A stretch of DNA of 17,475 nt, from assembly GCA_964537825.1 (NCBI GenBank), contig CAZIDL010000054.1, positions 1 through 17,475 on the forward strand, read 5' to 3'. The notes below the pieces were generated by a model. That model saw only the letters and a list, made by a program, of their open reading frames with translations. It was not told where the DNA came from and did not search any database. Shown here one piece after another: positions 1 to 7,426 of this stretch; the stretch's first letter is position 1, and each line of letters starts with the position of its first letter. This DNA comes from CAZIDL01 sp964537825. Lineage in GTDB: Bacteria > Bacteroidota > Bacteroidia > Flavobacteriales_D > CAYVSK01. The translations under genes were made by a program, and so were the position numbers.

Positions 1-72
1 GCACTGCTGGATTCGAACCAGCGACCTCTTGCTTGTGGGGCAAGCGCTCTGAACCGACTGAGCTAAGTGCCC
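1..72 (-). tRNA. tRNA-Val (CAC), 3' end cut by window edge
   Basis: Reading the minus strand from 72, the acceptor GGGCACT, a D arm with GCTC/GAGC, an anticodon stem CTTGC/GCAAG and a T arm GCTGG/CCAGC with loop TTCGAAT all fold canonically. The 3' acceptor strand stops at AGTGC because the window begins, so about three bases are missing. The anticodon loop is CCCACAA, giving anticodon CAC (valine, codon GUG). Position 33 is C instead of the near-invariant U. The gene differs from the tRNA-Val at 4026-4100 at only three of the 72 comparable bases. Confidence 0.88.
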
Positions 73-82
73 TTTTCAGGCG

Positions 83-115
83 CAAAGATATAAGGAAAGA
101 CGAGGGATCAAAAAA
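83..115 (-). promoter_or_regulatory. Bacteroidota-type promoter for tRNA-Val (CAC)
   Basis: On the minus strand the -7 element TATCTTTG (83-90) matches the known Bacteroidota consensus TAnnTTTG exactly. A T-rich TTTTTG run (from 109 upward) lies 18 nt upstream, where the TTTG -33 element is expected. The tRNA begins about 11 nt downstream of the -7 element. This is the best promoter match in the window. Confidence 0.6.
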
Positions 116-263
116 TAGGAAAGCAGGGATGAAAAGAACGAAAAAGCAATAACGGAAAAGATCCGGACCATTTTGGTTTTCTTAGCCTTGGACGGGATAA
201 AGATAGTGCCTCACTATACTTCCATGCCTCTAAGGATCAATCCATTCTCTATATTTATCGCTT

Positions 264-3200
264 ATGCACCCCCGATCCCCCGAACATCCACTTCTTACCC
301 TCCTCCTGAGCATCTGCTGTTCCCTGTCCCCCCTCTCTTCTCATGCTCAGACCCTTCTTCCGGAGATGACCACCTTCCCTCCCTCCACCTACAACGCCCA
401 CAACCAGGCCCTCTGCGTCCAAACTCTACACGATGGGAGAACCGCCTTTGGGACCGTTCGGGATGTTTTTATCCATGACGGGGAGACCTTTCGCCATATT
501 CCCTTAGAAGGAGGAAAAGTGGTCTTTTCCATGGACCGAGCTCCAGGTGATCGGCTATTCGTCGGGGGACAGAACCTCATGGGGGTGATCGAACCGGATA
601 GTAGCGGGTTTCTCAACTACCGTTCCCTCCAACACCTCCTACCTGATTCCCTTAAGGACTTCGGGATCATTTGGAACACCTTACGTACCGAAAAGGGAGC
701 GGTCTACTTCAATTCCCACGACCATATTTTCCTTTACCAGAACGACACCTTGAAGGTGATCCATCCGGAGAACCAGTTCTATCGTTTATACCACCCCGAT
801 TCCCGACCGATCACCCTTGACGTTGACAACGGCCTTTTCCGTCTTCGGGGGACCGAGAAAGAGTATCTGAAAGGTTCCCGGGACCTGCCTCCGGAAAGAG
901 AGATCCACTCTATTCTCCGAACGCCGAAAGATAGTGGGAAATGGACCGTCTTTATAGGGAAGCACGGCCTTTTTCATTACGACCCGGGGCAAGGGAAGAT
1001 AAAGTCCTATCCCGACGATCCCGAATACGTCCCCGAAGGAGGTTGGGCTGGGGCAAAGATCTACACGGCTTGCCGTCTGAACCCGAAAAAGAATCCCTAC
1101 GGAGCGGCTTTCGCGGTCGGAACGGATCATCAAGGCATCTTTCTCCTCAACGAGAAAGGGAAGATCGCCCTTCAATTGGGGGAAGAGGAAGGGATCCCGG
1201 CCGAGCAGGTCTGGAGCGTTGCCCAGGAAGAGGGTGGGGACCTGTGGGCGGCCACCGATAACGGCATCGCCCTGGTCCACACTGGCGTTCCCTTCACCGT
1301 TGCCCCGGAAGAGCTGCTTTTCAGTAGAAATGTTGGGGACATCTCCCGCCCCACCCCCGATTCTCCCTTGTTTCTGGCCACGAACCAAGGCATCTATAGG
1401 TGGGAAGAGAAGTCCGAGGGGTTCACCCTGGTCGAGGGAACGAAAGCGCGATGTACTGACTTTCTCCCTTTTCCAGAAAATATCGCCCCATCTGCACCCA
1501 ACGAGAACAAAACGAAGCACGAAGGCCCCTCCAGCTTGCTGGTTACGGGAACGCATGCCGGCATCCTTTCCATCGACCTTACCTCTGGAAAGGAGGGTCC
1601 ACCACAGAAGGCTGAGGAGATCCTTTCTGTGTATTGCCGATCCCTCACTCAGCTTCCCTTCCAGGCAAATGATGGAGAAACTCCTCTTGTCCTCGCGGGC
1701 GGGCGAGACGGACTGTTCGTTTTCAGTCCGGGCGTCCTGAGCGAAAAAGGAAAAACGGAGCCCCGCCTCGCCATAAAGAAGATCCCCGAAGGGATCAACA
1801 CTGTTGGGGCGGACCGGATGGGGGGCGGTCCTGACTCCCTTCGCTTATGGGCGTCCATGCGGACGAAAGGTGTTCTGGAGGTGACCGTCGACACGAGCTT
1901 CAGCGGATATCGGACCACCCATTACGACACAACTGATGGACTACCGAAAGGACCGATCAGGGTCTTCCCGGACAGCTCTGGCAAAGGGGTGGTCTTCGGA
2001 AGTGACAAAGGACTTTACGCCTTTCAAAACGATCGCTTTGTTCCCTATTGCCACTACGGCAAGATCTTCTGCGACGGAAGCCGCCAGATCTTCCGATTGA
2101 AAAAAGGCCTGAACGGGGAGCTATGGATCAATGACTGGAAAGGAGGTAGGATCAAACACCTCCTCCCGGGAAAAGAAACTTTCCATATCGACAGCATCCT
2201 TTTCCGAGGGCTGGACATTGGAGGGATCAAGGCCATTCATCCGGAAAAGGAGCAGGTCTGGCTCGGTGGACCAGAAGGGCTGGCCTCTTACCACCCTGGA
2301 GTGGAGGACGACCATGACCGACCCTGGGACTGCCTGATACGGAAGGTGAGCGGAAGCGGGGATAGCCTGCTATTCGGGGGGAACCTACCTGCGGAGGATA
2401 CCAGCATAGAAGGCGTCCTCGAACTCCCCTATTCCATGAACCGCCTGGAGTTCCATTACGCCGCTCCCTTTACCGATGAGCAGGAAAAAGTGACCTACAG
2501 CCACCGCCTTGTCGGCTTTGATACTGCCTGGAGCAAGTGGAGCGATCAGACCAGAAAAGAGTACACCAACATTCCAGAAGGGAACTACACCTTCAAGGTG
2601 AAGGCGAAGAACGTCTACGGAGTGGAGAGTTCCACAAGCAAGTACCGCTTCACCGTTCGCCCCCCCTGGTACCGGACGTGGACAGCCTATGGCTGCTATT
2701 CCCTTACTGGGTTCGGCCTTATCTGGCTCCTCATACGACTGAACAGTCGACGGCTGGCAGCACAGAAACAGCGCCTCGAACGGATCGTAGAAGAACGGAC
2801 CCAGGAGATCCGAGAACAGAAGGAACAGATCGAAAAGCAGAAGGAAAAGGTTGAGGAACAACAAAAAGAGACCGAGAAACAAAAACAAGAGGTAGAAAAA
2901 CAAAAGGATGAGGTGGAACGGGCGCACCAAAAACTCGAAGAGACCCACAAGTCCCTCGAGGAGTCCCACCGGGAGATCACCGCGAGCATCGACTACGCCC
3001 AGAAGATCCAGAACGCCCTTCTGCGATCCGAGGAATACGCCTCCGATCATCTGCCCGAACACTTCATTCTCTTTAAGCCGCAGGCAACGGTCAGTGGTGA
3101 TTTTTACTGGGCAAAGGAGCAGGGAGGGTACCTCTACTTAGCCGCGATCGACTGTACAGGTCATGGCGTCCCGGGCGCCTTCATGTCCATGCTCGGGATC

Positions 3201-3830
3201 AACCAACTCAACGAGATCATGGCCGCCAAGGAATTGCCGACGCCTGGGGAAGTGCTTACGGACCTTAGAGAAAGGGTTGTCTCCGAACTACGCAGCAGCG
3301 ACCCGGAAGGCGGTGCCAAGGACGGAATGGACGCAGCCATGGTCAAGATCCCATTGGTCGAAGACCAGAATTCCAAAAGGGTGGAATTCGCAGGAGCGAA
3401 CAACCCGCTCTATGTGGTGAAGGAGGCGGCGGCAGAAGCAATTCCGGAGGTCGCCTTCTACCGCCAGGGTGAGCGGATCGAAGCCGATGAAGGGACCGTC
3501 AGGCCCTTCAAAAAGAGCCCCGACGGCTTCGAGATCAAGGGTGATAAAATGGCCGTAGGCTACGAGCCGGACACGGCCGAAGCGTTCACAACAGCCGTCC
3601 TGGAGGTGCCTCCCGGGGGGATGCTCTACATGTTCTCCGACGGATATGCTGATCAATTCGGTGGTCCCAAAGGGAAAAAGTTCCGATACGGACCTTTCAA
3701 GGAGCTATTGGCACGCATTCACACAATGTCCTCCGAGGAGCAGAAATGGGAGCTCGACCGCATCTTCGAGGACTGGAAGGAGGGCCAGGAGCAGGTGGAC
3801 GACGTATGCGTCGTCGGCGTAAGGGTTTGA
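264..3830 (+). CDS. Reg_prop / Y_Y_Y sensor fused to SpoIIE-type PP2C serine phosphatase
   Basis: 1188 aa, membrane-anchored signalling protein. Residues 1-29 form a signal peptide ending SHAQ. Residues of about 30-700 are beta-propeller-like repeats, for example VWSVAQEEGGDLWAATDNGI near 315. A Y_Y_Y domain follows at about 720-800, then one membrane helix at about 810-825. A long charged coiled coil at about 826-900 contains EKQKxEV heptads. The SpoIIE/PP2C domain runs from about 903 to the end, with SGDFYW near 944, DCTGHGVPGAFMSM near 964 and FSDGYADQFGG near 1124; the Asp residues of these motifs are the expected metal ligands. Family knowledge implies that ligand sensing in the periplasm controls cytoplasmic Ser/Thr dephosphorylation. 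No anti-sigma factor, STAS partner or histidine-kinase output is next to it. The ATG at 264 is chosen because the signal peptide begins there. Its output domain is closely similar to that of the protein at 11325-13799. Confidence 0.9.
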   Translation: MHPRSPEHPLLTLLLSICCSLSPLSSHAQTLLPEMTTFPPSTYNAHNQALCVQTLHDGRTAFGTVRDVFIHDGETFRHIPLEGGKVVFSMDRAPGDRLFVGGQNLMGVIEPDSSGFLNYRSLQHLLPDSLKDFGIIWNTLRTEKGAVYFNSHDHIFLYQNDTLKVIHPENQFYRLYHPDSRPITLDVDNGLFRLRGTEKEYLKGSRDLPPEREIHSILRTPKDSGKWTVFIGKHGLFHYDPGQGKIKSYPDDPEYVPEGGWAGAKIYTACRLNPKKNPYGAAFAVGTDHQGIFLLNEKGKIALQLGEEEGIPAEQVWSVAQEEGGDLWAATDNGIALVHTGVPFTVAPEELLFSRNVGDISRPTPDSPLFLATNQGIYRWEEKSEGFTLVEGTKARCTDFLPFPENIAPSAPNENKTKHEGPSSLLVTGTHAGILSIDLTSGKEGPPQKAEEILSVYCRSLTQLPFQANDGETPLVLAGGRDGLFVFSPGVLSEKGKTEPRLAIKKIPEGINTVGADRMGGGPDSLRLWASMRTKGVLEVTVDTSFSGYRTTHYDTTDGLPKGPIRVFPDSSGKGVVFGSDKGLYAFQNDRFVPYCHYGKIFCDGSRQIFRLKKGLNGELWINDWKGGRIKHLLPGKETFHIDSILFRGLDIGGIKAIHPEKEQVWLGGPEGLASYHPGVEDDHDRPWDCLIRKVSGSGDSLLFGGNLPAEDTSIEGVLELPYSMNRLEFHYAAPFTDEQEKVTYSHRLVGFDTAWSKWSDQTRKEYTNIPEGNYTFKVKAKNVYGVESSTSKYRFTVRPPWYRTWTAYGCYSLTGFGLIWLLIRLNSRRLAAQKQRLERIVEERTQEIREQKEQIEKQKEKVEEQQKETEKQKQEVEKQKDEVERAHQKLEETHKSLEESHREITASIDYAQKIQNALLRSEEYASDHLPEHFILFKPQATVSGDFYWAKEQGGYLYLAAIDCTGHGVPGAFMSMLGINQLNEIMAAKELPTPGEVLTDLRERVVSELRSSDPEGGAKDGMDAAMVKIPLVEDQNSKRVEFAGANNPLYVVKEAAAEAIPEVAFYRQGERIEADEGTVRPFKKSPDGFEIKGDKMAVGYEPDTAEAFTTAVLEVPPGGMLYMFSDGYADQFGGPKGKKFRYGPFKELLARIHTMSSEEQKWELDRIFEDWKEGQEQVDDVCVVGVRV

Positions 3831-4025
3831 ATGAAGGTTCAAAAGACCAACACCCTAAAAGCACAAGATCGTTCGATCAGGTCAAAAACCTAGCGAACCG
3901 CTCCCCATGAAACCCAAGGGCGAGCTAACTCAACTTTGGCGATACCTTATCATTGGGATGGACCCAGCCTCTTTTTAAGGGTATGAATCCTTTGAACCTT
4001 GGGGATTGCTGCCGAAGGCAGGTAG

Positions 4026-4100
4026 TGGGCACTGCTGGACTCGAACCAGCGACCTCTTGCGTGTCGGGCAAGCGCTCTGAACCGACTGAGCTAAGTGCCC
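4026..4100 (-). tRNA. tRNA-Val (GAC)
   Basis: On the minus strand the full cloverleaf is visible: acceptor GGGCACT/AGTGCCC, D arm GCTC/GAGC, anticodon stem CTTGC/GCAAG, T arm GCTGG-TTCGAGT-CCAGC and discriminator A. The anticodon loop is CCGACAC, giving anticodon GAC (valine). As in the copy at 1-72, position 33 is C and not U. CCA is not encoded. It begins 3 nt after the acylphosphatase stop codon, so it is probably co-transcribed with that gene and released by RNase P. Confidence 0.92.
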
Positions 4101-4103
4101 CTT

Positions 4104-4379
4104 TTATCCAACGATGGCAAAACTATCAAGATCCTTCGGATCGACGCGCTCTTTTTGGAGATCTTTCACAGTAGCGGCTGATGGGCCTTTCCAACACCAT
4201 TCCTCAAAAGCCTCGATCGCATCCGCTTCTCCTTCAGCTTCGATCAGAACGGACCCGTCGGGCTCGTTCCGGACCCATCCTTTGATACCCAGCTCGTCAG
4301 CCTTCTCTTTCGTACTGGCGCGAAAGAAGACCCCCTGCACTTTGCCTTTCACCCTGATCCGTTCTGCAATACGTGCCAT
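4104..4379 (-). CDS. acyP: acylphosphatase
   Basis: 91 aa, a small cytosolic enzyme that hydrolyses acyl phosphates. The whole family signature is present: KVQGVFFR with catalytic Arg20, and GIKGWVRN with catalytic Asn38, followed by PDGSV. Length matches the family. I chose the ATG at 4379 over an in-frame TTG at 4385 because the conserved fold begins immediately. The stop lies 3 nt from the downstream tRNA-Val. A possible -7 element TAAATTCG lies at 4398-4405 on the same strand, giving a short leader. The gene is divergent from the cytochrome operon. Confidence 0.93.
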   Translation of the reverse strand: MARIAERIRVKGKVQGVFFRASTKEKADELGIKGWVRNEPDGSVLIEAEGEADAIEAFEEWCWKGPSAATVKDLQKERVDPKDLDSFAIVG

Positions 4380-4397
4380 ACGCAATGCCTAGGTGAA

Positions 4398-4405
4398 CGA
4401 ATTTA
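4398..4405 (-). promoter_or_regulatory. possible -7 element for acylphosphatase
   Basis: TAAATTCG on the minus strand is one base away from the TAnnTTTG consensus and sits 19 nt upstream of the ATG. The same octamer precedes the DUF4920 gene at 8013-8020 in the equivalent position. No clear -33 TTTG is visible, so the call is tentative. Confidence 0.3.
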
Positions 4406-4476
4406 AGAAAGCATCTGCGAAGGGAAAGATGCAGAGGTCCACCCTTCCCCGTTTCTTTTTTAAATTGCCGAGTTAT

Positions 4477-4896
4477 ATGATCCGAACCCGGGACATATAC
4501 TGGCTCATTCCATTCGTTACGGTCCTCTTCCTGATATCCGGATGTACCAAGGACAAAGCCGACCCTCCACCCCATCTGCTGAACGATAACAACGGGAATG
4601 GTGCCACTAATAAAAACGCTTGCGACACCCTCTTCAATAGCTTTTCCCAGGACATCGAACCTATCTTCGCCCAAGAATGCGCTACGTCGGGTTGCCATGA
4701 CCAAAGCTCCCAGATCGCCGGGATCGTCCTCGAAACACACGCTCAGATCCGGTCCGAAACGAAGAACGGACAAGTTCTTTGCGCCATCCGCCATGAAGCC
4801 AGCTGCACGAACATGCCTTACCAGGAAGCACAGCTTTCCCAGGATAAGATCAAGGCCATCGAGTGCTGGGCTGATGCCGGCTATCCGAACGATTGA
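4477..4896 (+). CDS. cytochrome c-like lipoprotein with CX4CH motif
   Basis: 139 aa. A hydrophobic signal ends in the lipobox ISGC, with lipidated Cys23, so the protein is probably membrane-anchored and periplasmic. The motif CATSGCH (Cys68-His74) is a CX4CH variant of the usual CXXCH haem site. It sits after IEPIFAQE, a context common in small Bacteroidota c-type cytochromes. Met113 in TNMPYQ is a candidate distal ligand. The frame extends back to a GTG at 4393, but I place the start at the ATG at 4477 because it gives a clean lipoprotein signal. It is the first gene of an operon: the next gene starts 3 nt after its stop. Haem attachment to a CX4CH site is an inference; the cysteines could instead form a disulphide. 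Confidence 0.75.
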   Translation: MIRTRDIYWLIPFVTVLFLISGCTKDKADPPPHLLNDNNGNGATNKNACDTLFNSFSQDIEPIFAQECATSGCHDQSSQIAGIVLETHAQIRSETKNGQVLCAIRHEASCTNMPYQEAQLSQDKIKAIECWADAGYPND

Positions 4897-4899
4897 GGG

Positions 4900-5964
4900 A
4901 TGAAACGAGACCTGTCGAGCATAACCCCATCGAAATGGACCCCCGTCCTTCTTTTGGTCGCTGTTCTGCTGCTCCGTTCAGGACTCCAGCAAGAAGAACA
5001 GACGAAGGAATACCAATGGGGACCAGAAAGCAAGGTCGCTGAGGTCCTTTTCGCCCTGGGAGCGGAAAGACCGCTTCACGCCCTCGATAGCATCGATCCC
5101 GAAAAGGCTGAACGAGGTAAAGAGCTCATCAGAAAAGGGAAGACCACCTGGCCTGATGGTTCTTCCAGCGGACGCATCTCCAAGTTCTATACCTGCGATG
5201 ACTGCCATAACGTAAAACGGGAGGATCCCGACCTGACGGTCAGCGATCCGGAAGCAAGGCTCGACCACGCCATGGAGCGGGGACTCCCTTTTTTACAGGG
5301 AACGACCTTCTATGGCGTGGTCAACCGTGGATCCTGGTACAATGGGGATTACGTGGAGAAATACGGTGACCTTGCAAGGGATGCACGCGATACCCTGCGG
5401 AATGCCATCCAACTCTGTGCAACTGAATGTTCTCAGGGAAGGCTCCTCAACGACCGTGAGATGAACGCCATCCTCCATTATTTCTGGAGCATCAGCTACA
5501 CCCTGAACGACATCGGTATCGGTATCAAGCGCATCGAAAAGCTGGAAAAGGCCGCTGCATCGGACGAAAAGCACGAAAAGATCATCGAGGACCTGAAGAG
5601 CCGCTATAGCTCGGGATCTCCAGCCACCTTTCTCGACCCCCTGCCTAAAAAAGAACGCCTCATGGGGAAAAAAGGTGATCCCAAAAGGGGACGCTACATT
5701 TACGAGAAAAGTTGTCAACACTGTCATATGCCTGGAAAAGGCATTACCCGTTTCACGCTCGACAAGTCCATCCTCACCTTTCGGAAATTGAAGAAGCATT
5801 TCGACGACTTCAGCAAGTATTCCATTTATCAAACCCTTCGTTACGGGACCTCTCCCAAAAAAGGATACCGTCCTTACATGCCGCATTACACCAAGCAACG
5901 GATGTCCGACGGCCAGATCGAGGACCTGGCCGCCTATATCCGGAAAAAAGCTAAAGGCAAATGA
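4900..5964 (+). CDS. diheme c-type cytochrome
   Basis: 354 aa, periplasmic electron carrier or oxidoreductase. An N-terminal hydrophobic stretch (about 13-28) serves as signal or anchor. Two haem-binding sites are visible: CDDCH at 99-103 and CQHCH at 272-276. Met327 in YMPHY is a likely axial ligand of the second haem. Between the two haems lie GTTFYGVVNRGSWYN and a Cys pair in LCATEC, which recall the first domain of TsdA/SoxA-like cytochromes; this resemblance is from memory and does not establish a thiosulfate substrate. The gene follows the lipoprotein by 3 nt, and its TGA overlaps the ATG of the next gene, so the three are translationally linked. Confidence 0.85.
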   Translation: MKRDLSSITPSKWTPVLLLVAVLLLRSGLQQEEQTKEYQWGPESKVAEVLFALGAERPLHALDSIDPEKAERGKELIRKGKTTWPDGSSSGRISKFYTCDDCHNVKREDPDLTVSDPEARLDHAMERGLPFLQGTTFYGVVNRGSWYNGDYVEKYGDLARDARDTLRNAIQLCATECSQGRLLNDREMNAILHYFWSISYTLNDIGIGIKRIEKLEKAAASDEKHEKIIEDLKSRYSSGSPATFLDPLPKKERLMGKKGDPKRGRYIYEKSCQHCHMPGKGITRFTLDKSILTFRKLKKHFDDFSKYSIYQTLRYGTSPKKGYRPYMPHYTKQRMSDGQIEDLAAYIRKKAKGK

Positions 5965-6956
5965 AAAGCTACTGCAGCTCCCTACGCTACCTCCTGCTTG
6001 TCAGCCTCATCTCGGTCATAAGCATCCAGGGGAAAGCCGGAAAAGGCGACCAAGAGGAAGGTTCTTCTGATCCGGACAAGGAAAGAGCGAGCTCTTTGCT
6101 CACCCCATCTCCTTCCCCGCTCCCTGCCTTTCGCTTCAACTCCGCTGACACAACACGCCCCTTCACTACGTTCAAGACCACACGGCTCCTGAACGCGCAT
6201 TCTGTGGAGACCCTGCTCGCAGGTGATCTGGATTTCAGGATCACCCACCGCTTCGGGGATATGGCCGGCGACAACGGAGGCATCCACACCCTCTTCGGGA
6301 TCGACGAAGCGCGGGATATCCGCTTCGGATTCGAGTACGGGATCACGAACGACCTCTCGATCGGGATCGGGCGAAGCAAGGGATCAGGCCCCCTTAAGGA
6401 ACTTTACGACGGCTACGTTAAATATCGCTTCCTCAAACAGACCAAGAAGATCCCCTTCACCATTACTGCCCTCCTATCGGCGAACGGAACGATCATGCGA
6501 AAGAGCGAGGATCCGACCTCCCCTACGCACTTCGAAAAGTTCGCCCATCGGCTCAGCTATTTCCACCAGCTCATGATCGCTTCACGCATATCGGACCGCT
6601 TGTCCCTGCAACTCATGCCCTCTTATTCACACCGCAACCTGGTGGGATATGAAGACCATAACAGCGTGTTCGGTATCGGACTCGGCGGCGTGCTCAAGGT
6701 CAGCAAAAAGCTGGGCATCATCGGTGAATATCACTACCTGCTCCGAAAGGACCGAAAGGTCGGAAAGGCAGGATCGGACACCTACGACCCTTATGCCCTC
6801 GGCTTTGAACTGGAGACCGGTGGCCATGTCTTCCACGTTACGGTCAGCAATTCCGGGGGGATCGGCGGAGGCCAATACCTTCCTCATACCGTATCCGACG
6901 CCTTCGACGGAGAGTTCCGGCTGGGATTCACCATCTCCAGGCTGTTTCAACTCTAG
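5961..6956 (+). CDS. DUF5777-like outer-membrane beta-barrel protein
   Basis: 331 aa. A signal peptide of about 25 residues is followed by a Ser/Pro-rich linker. The rest is alternating amphipathic strands ending in a C-terminal aromatic/hydrophobic segment (FTISRLFQL), typical of an outer-membrane barrel. Conserved stretches such as FKTTRLLNAHSVETL, LDFRITHRFGDM and FGFEYGITNDLSIGIGRS fit the Bacteroidota DUF5777 family. The start overlaps the cytochrome stop by 4 nt (ATGA). Family members often sit beside cytochromes, so it may form an outer-membrane conduit or channel for the same pathway; that role is inferred. Confidence 0.75.
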   Translation: MKSYCSSLRYLLLVSLISVISIQGKAGKGDQEEGSSDPDKERASSLLTPSPSPLPAFRFNSADTTRPFTTFKTTRLLNAHSVETLLAGDLDFRITHRFGDMAGDNGGIHTLFGIDEARDIRFGFEYGITNDLSIGIGRSKGSGPLKELYDGYVKYRFLKQTKKIPFTITALLSANGTIMRKSEDPTSPTHFEKFAHRLSYFHQLMIASRISDRLSLQLMPSYSHRNLVGYEDHNSVFGIGLGGVLKVSKKLGIIGEYHYLLRKDRKVGKAGSDTYDPYALGFELETGGHVFHVTVSNSGGIGGGQYLPHTVSDAFDGEFRLGFTISRLFQL

Positions 6957-6987
6957 AGAAGGAACCCGGCGTCCGGCAAAAATTCCT

Positions 6988-6995
6988 TAATATTG
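6988..6995 (+). promoter_or_regulatory. possible -7 element for rplS
   Basis: TAATATTG followed by CACTCC lies 36 nt before the rplS ATG and is one base off the TAnnTTTG consensus. No clear -33 element is seen, so it is tentative. It nevertheless fits a separate promoter for the ribosomal gene after the cytochrome operon. Confidence 0.35.
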
Positions 6996-7030
6996 CACTC
7001 CATTTCGAACCCCCTTTAAGCGCGAGAGCC

Positions 7031-7423
7031 ATGGATGCCATCAAAGAGGTCGAGAACGAACTCGTCGGGAATAACGATCACCCTCATTTCCAGAGCGGGG
7101 ATACGATCAGCGTGGACTACAAGATCCGCGAAGGGAACAAGGAACGCGTCCAGCGCTTTCAGGGAACCGTGATCCAGCGGAAAGGCGAAGGATCGAGCGA
7201 GACCTTCACGGTCCGTAAGCTCTCCGGTGGCATCGGTGTAGAGCGGGTCTTCCCCATCAACTCCCCTTTCATCCAGAAGATCAAGGTGGACAAGAAAGGG
7301 AAAGTGCGGCAGGCACGCATCAATTACATCCGTAACAAGGTCGGTAAAGCGGCCCGCGTCAAGGAGCGGCGGGGTGCCAACGATAGCAAGAACGGGAAAG
7401 GAAAGGATCAGAAGGGAAGCTGA
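7031..7423 (+). CDS. rplS: 50S ribosomal protein L19
   Basis: 130 aa, 50S subunit protein at the interface with the 30S. The core signature is intact: F-x-GDTI, EGNKERVQRFQGTVI, TFTVRKLSGGIGVERVFP, SPFIQKIKV, and GKAARVKER at the C-terminal side. A lysine/glycine-rich tail of roughly 15 residues extends beyond the usual end. It stands alone here without trmD or rpsP. The stop lies 3 nt from the stop of the convergent DUF4920 gene, with no obvious terminator between them. Confidence 0.97.
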   Translation: MDAIKEVENELVGNNDHPHFQSGDTISVDYKIREGNKERVQRFQGTVIQRKGEGSSETFTVRKLSGGIGVERVFPINSPFIQKIKVDKKGKVRQARINYIRNKVGKAARVKERRGANDSKNGKGKDQKGS

Positions 7424-7426
7424 TCC

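Noticed and set aside
786..1556. 256-codon minus-strand open frame
   Set aside because: It lies fully inside the propeller region of the 264-3830 gene and has no domain features.
2385..3062. Long minus-strand open frame rich in Phe and Leu
   Set aside because: It is antisense to the Glu/Lys coiled coil and SpoIIE start of the 264-3830 gene, and antisense of such codons naturally gives Leu/Phe runs.
3953..4174. Plus-strand open frame across tRNA-Val
   Set aside because: It translates the antisense of tRNA-Val (the familiar AGLEPATSCV-type artefact) and overlaps acylphosphatase.
5293..5898. 201-codon minus-strand open frame
   Set aside because: Antisense to the diheme cytochrome, whose haem motifs prove the coding strand.
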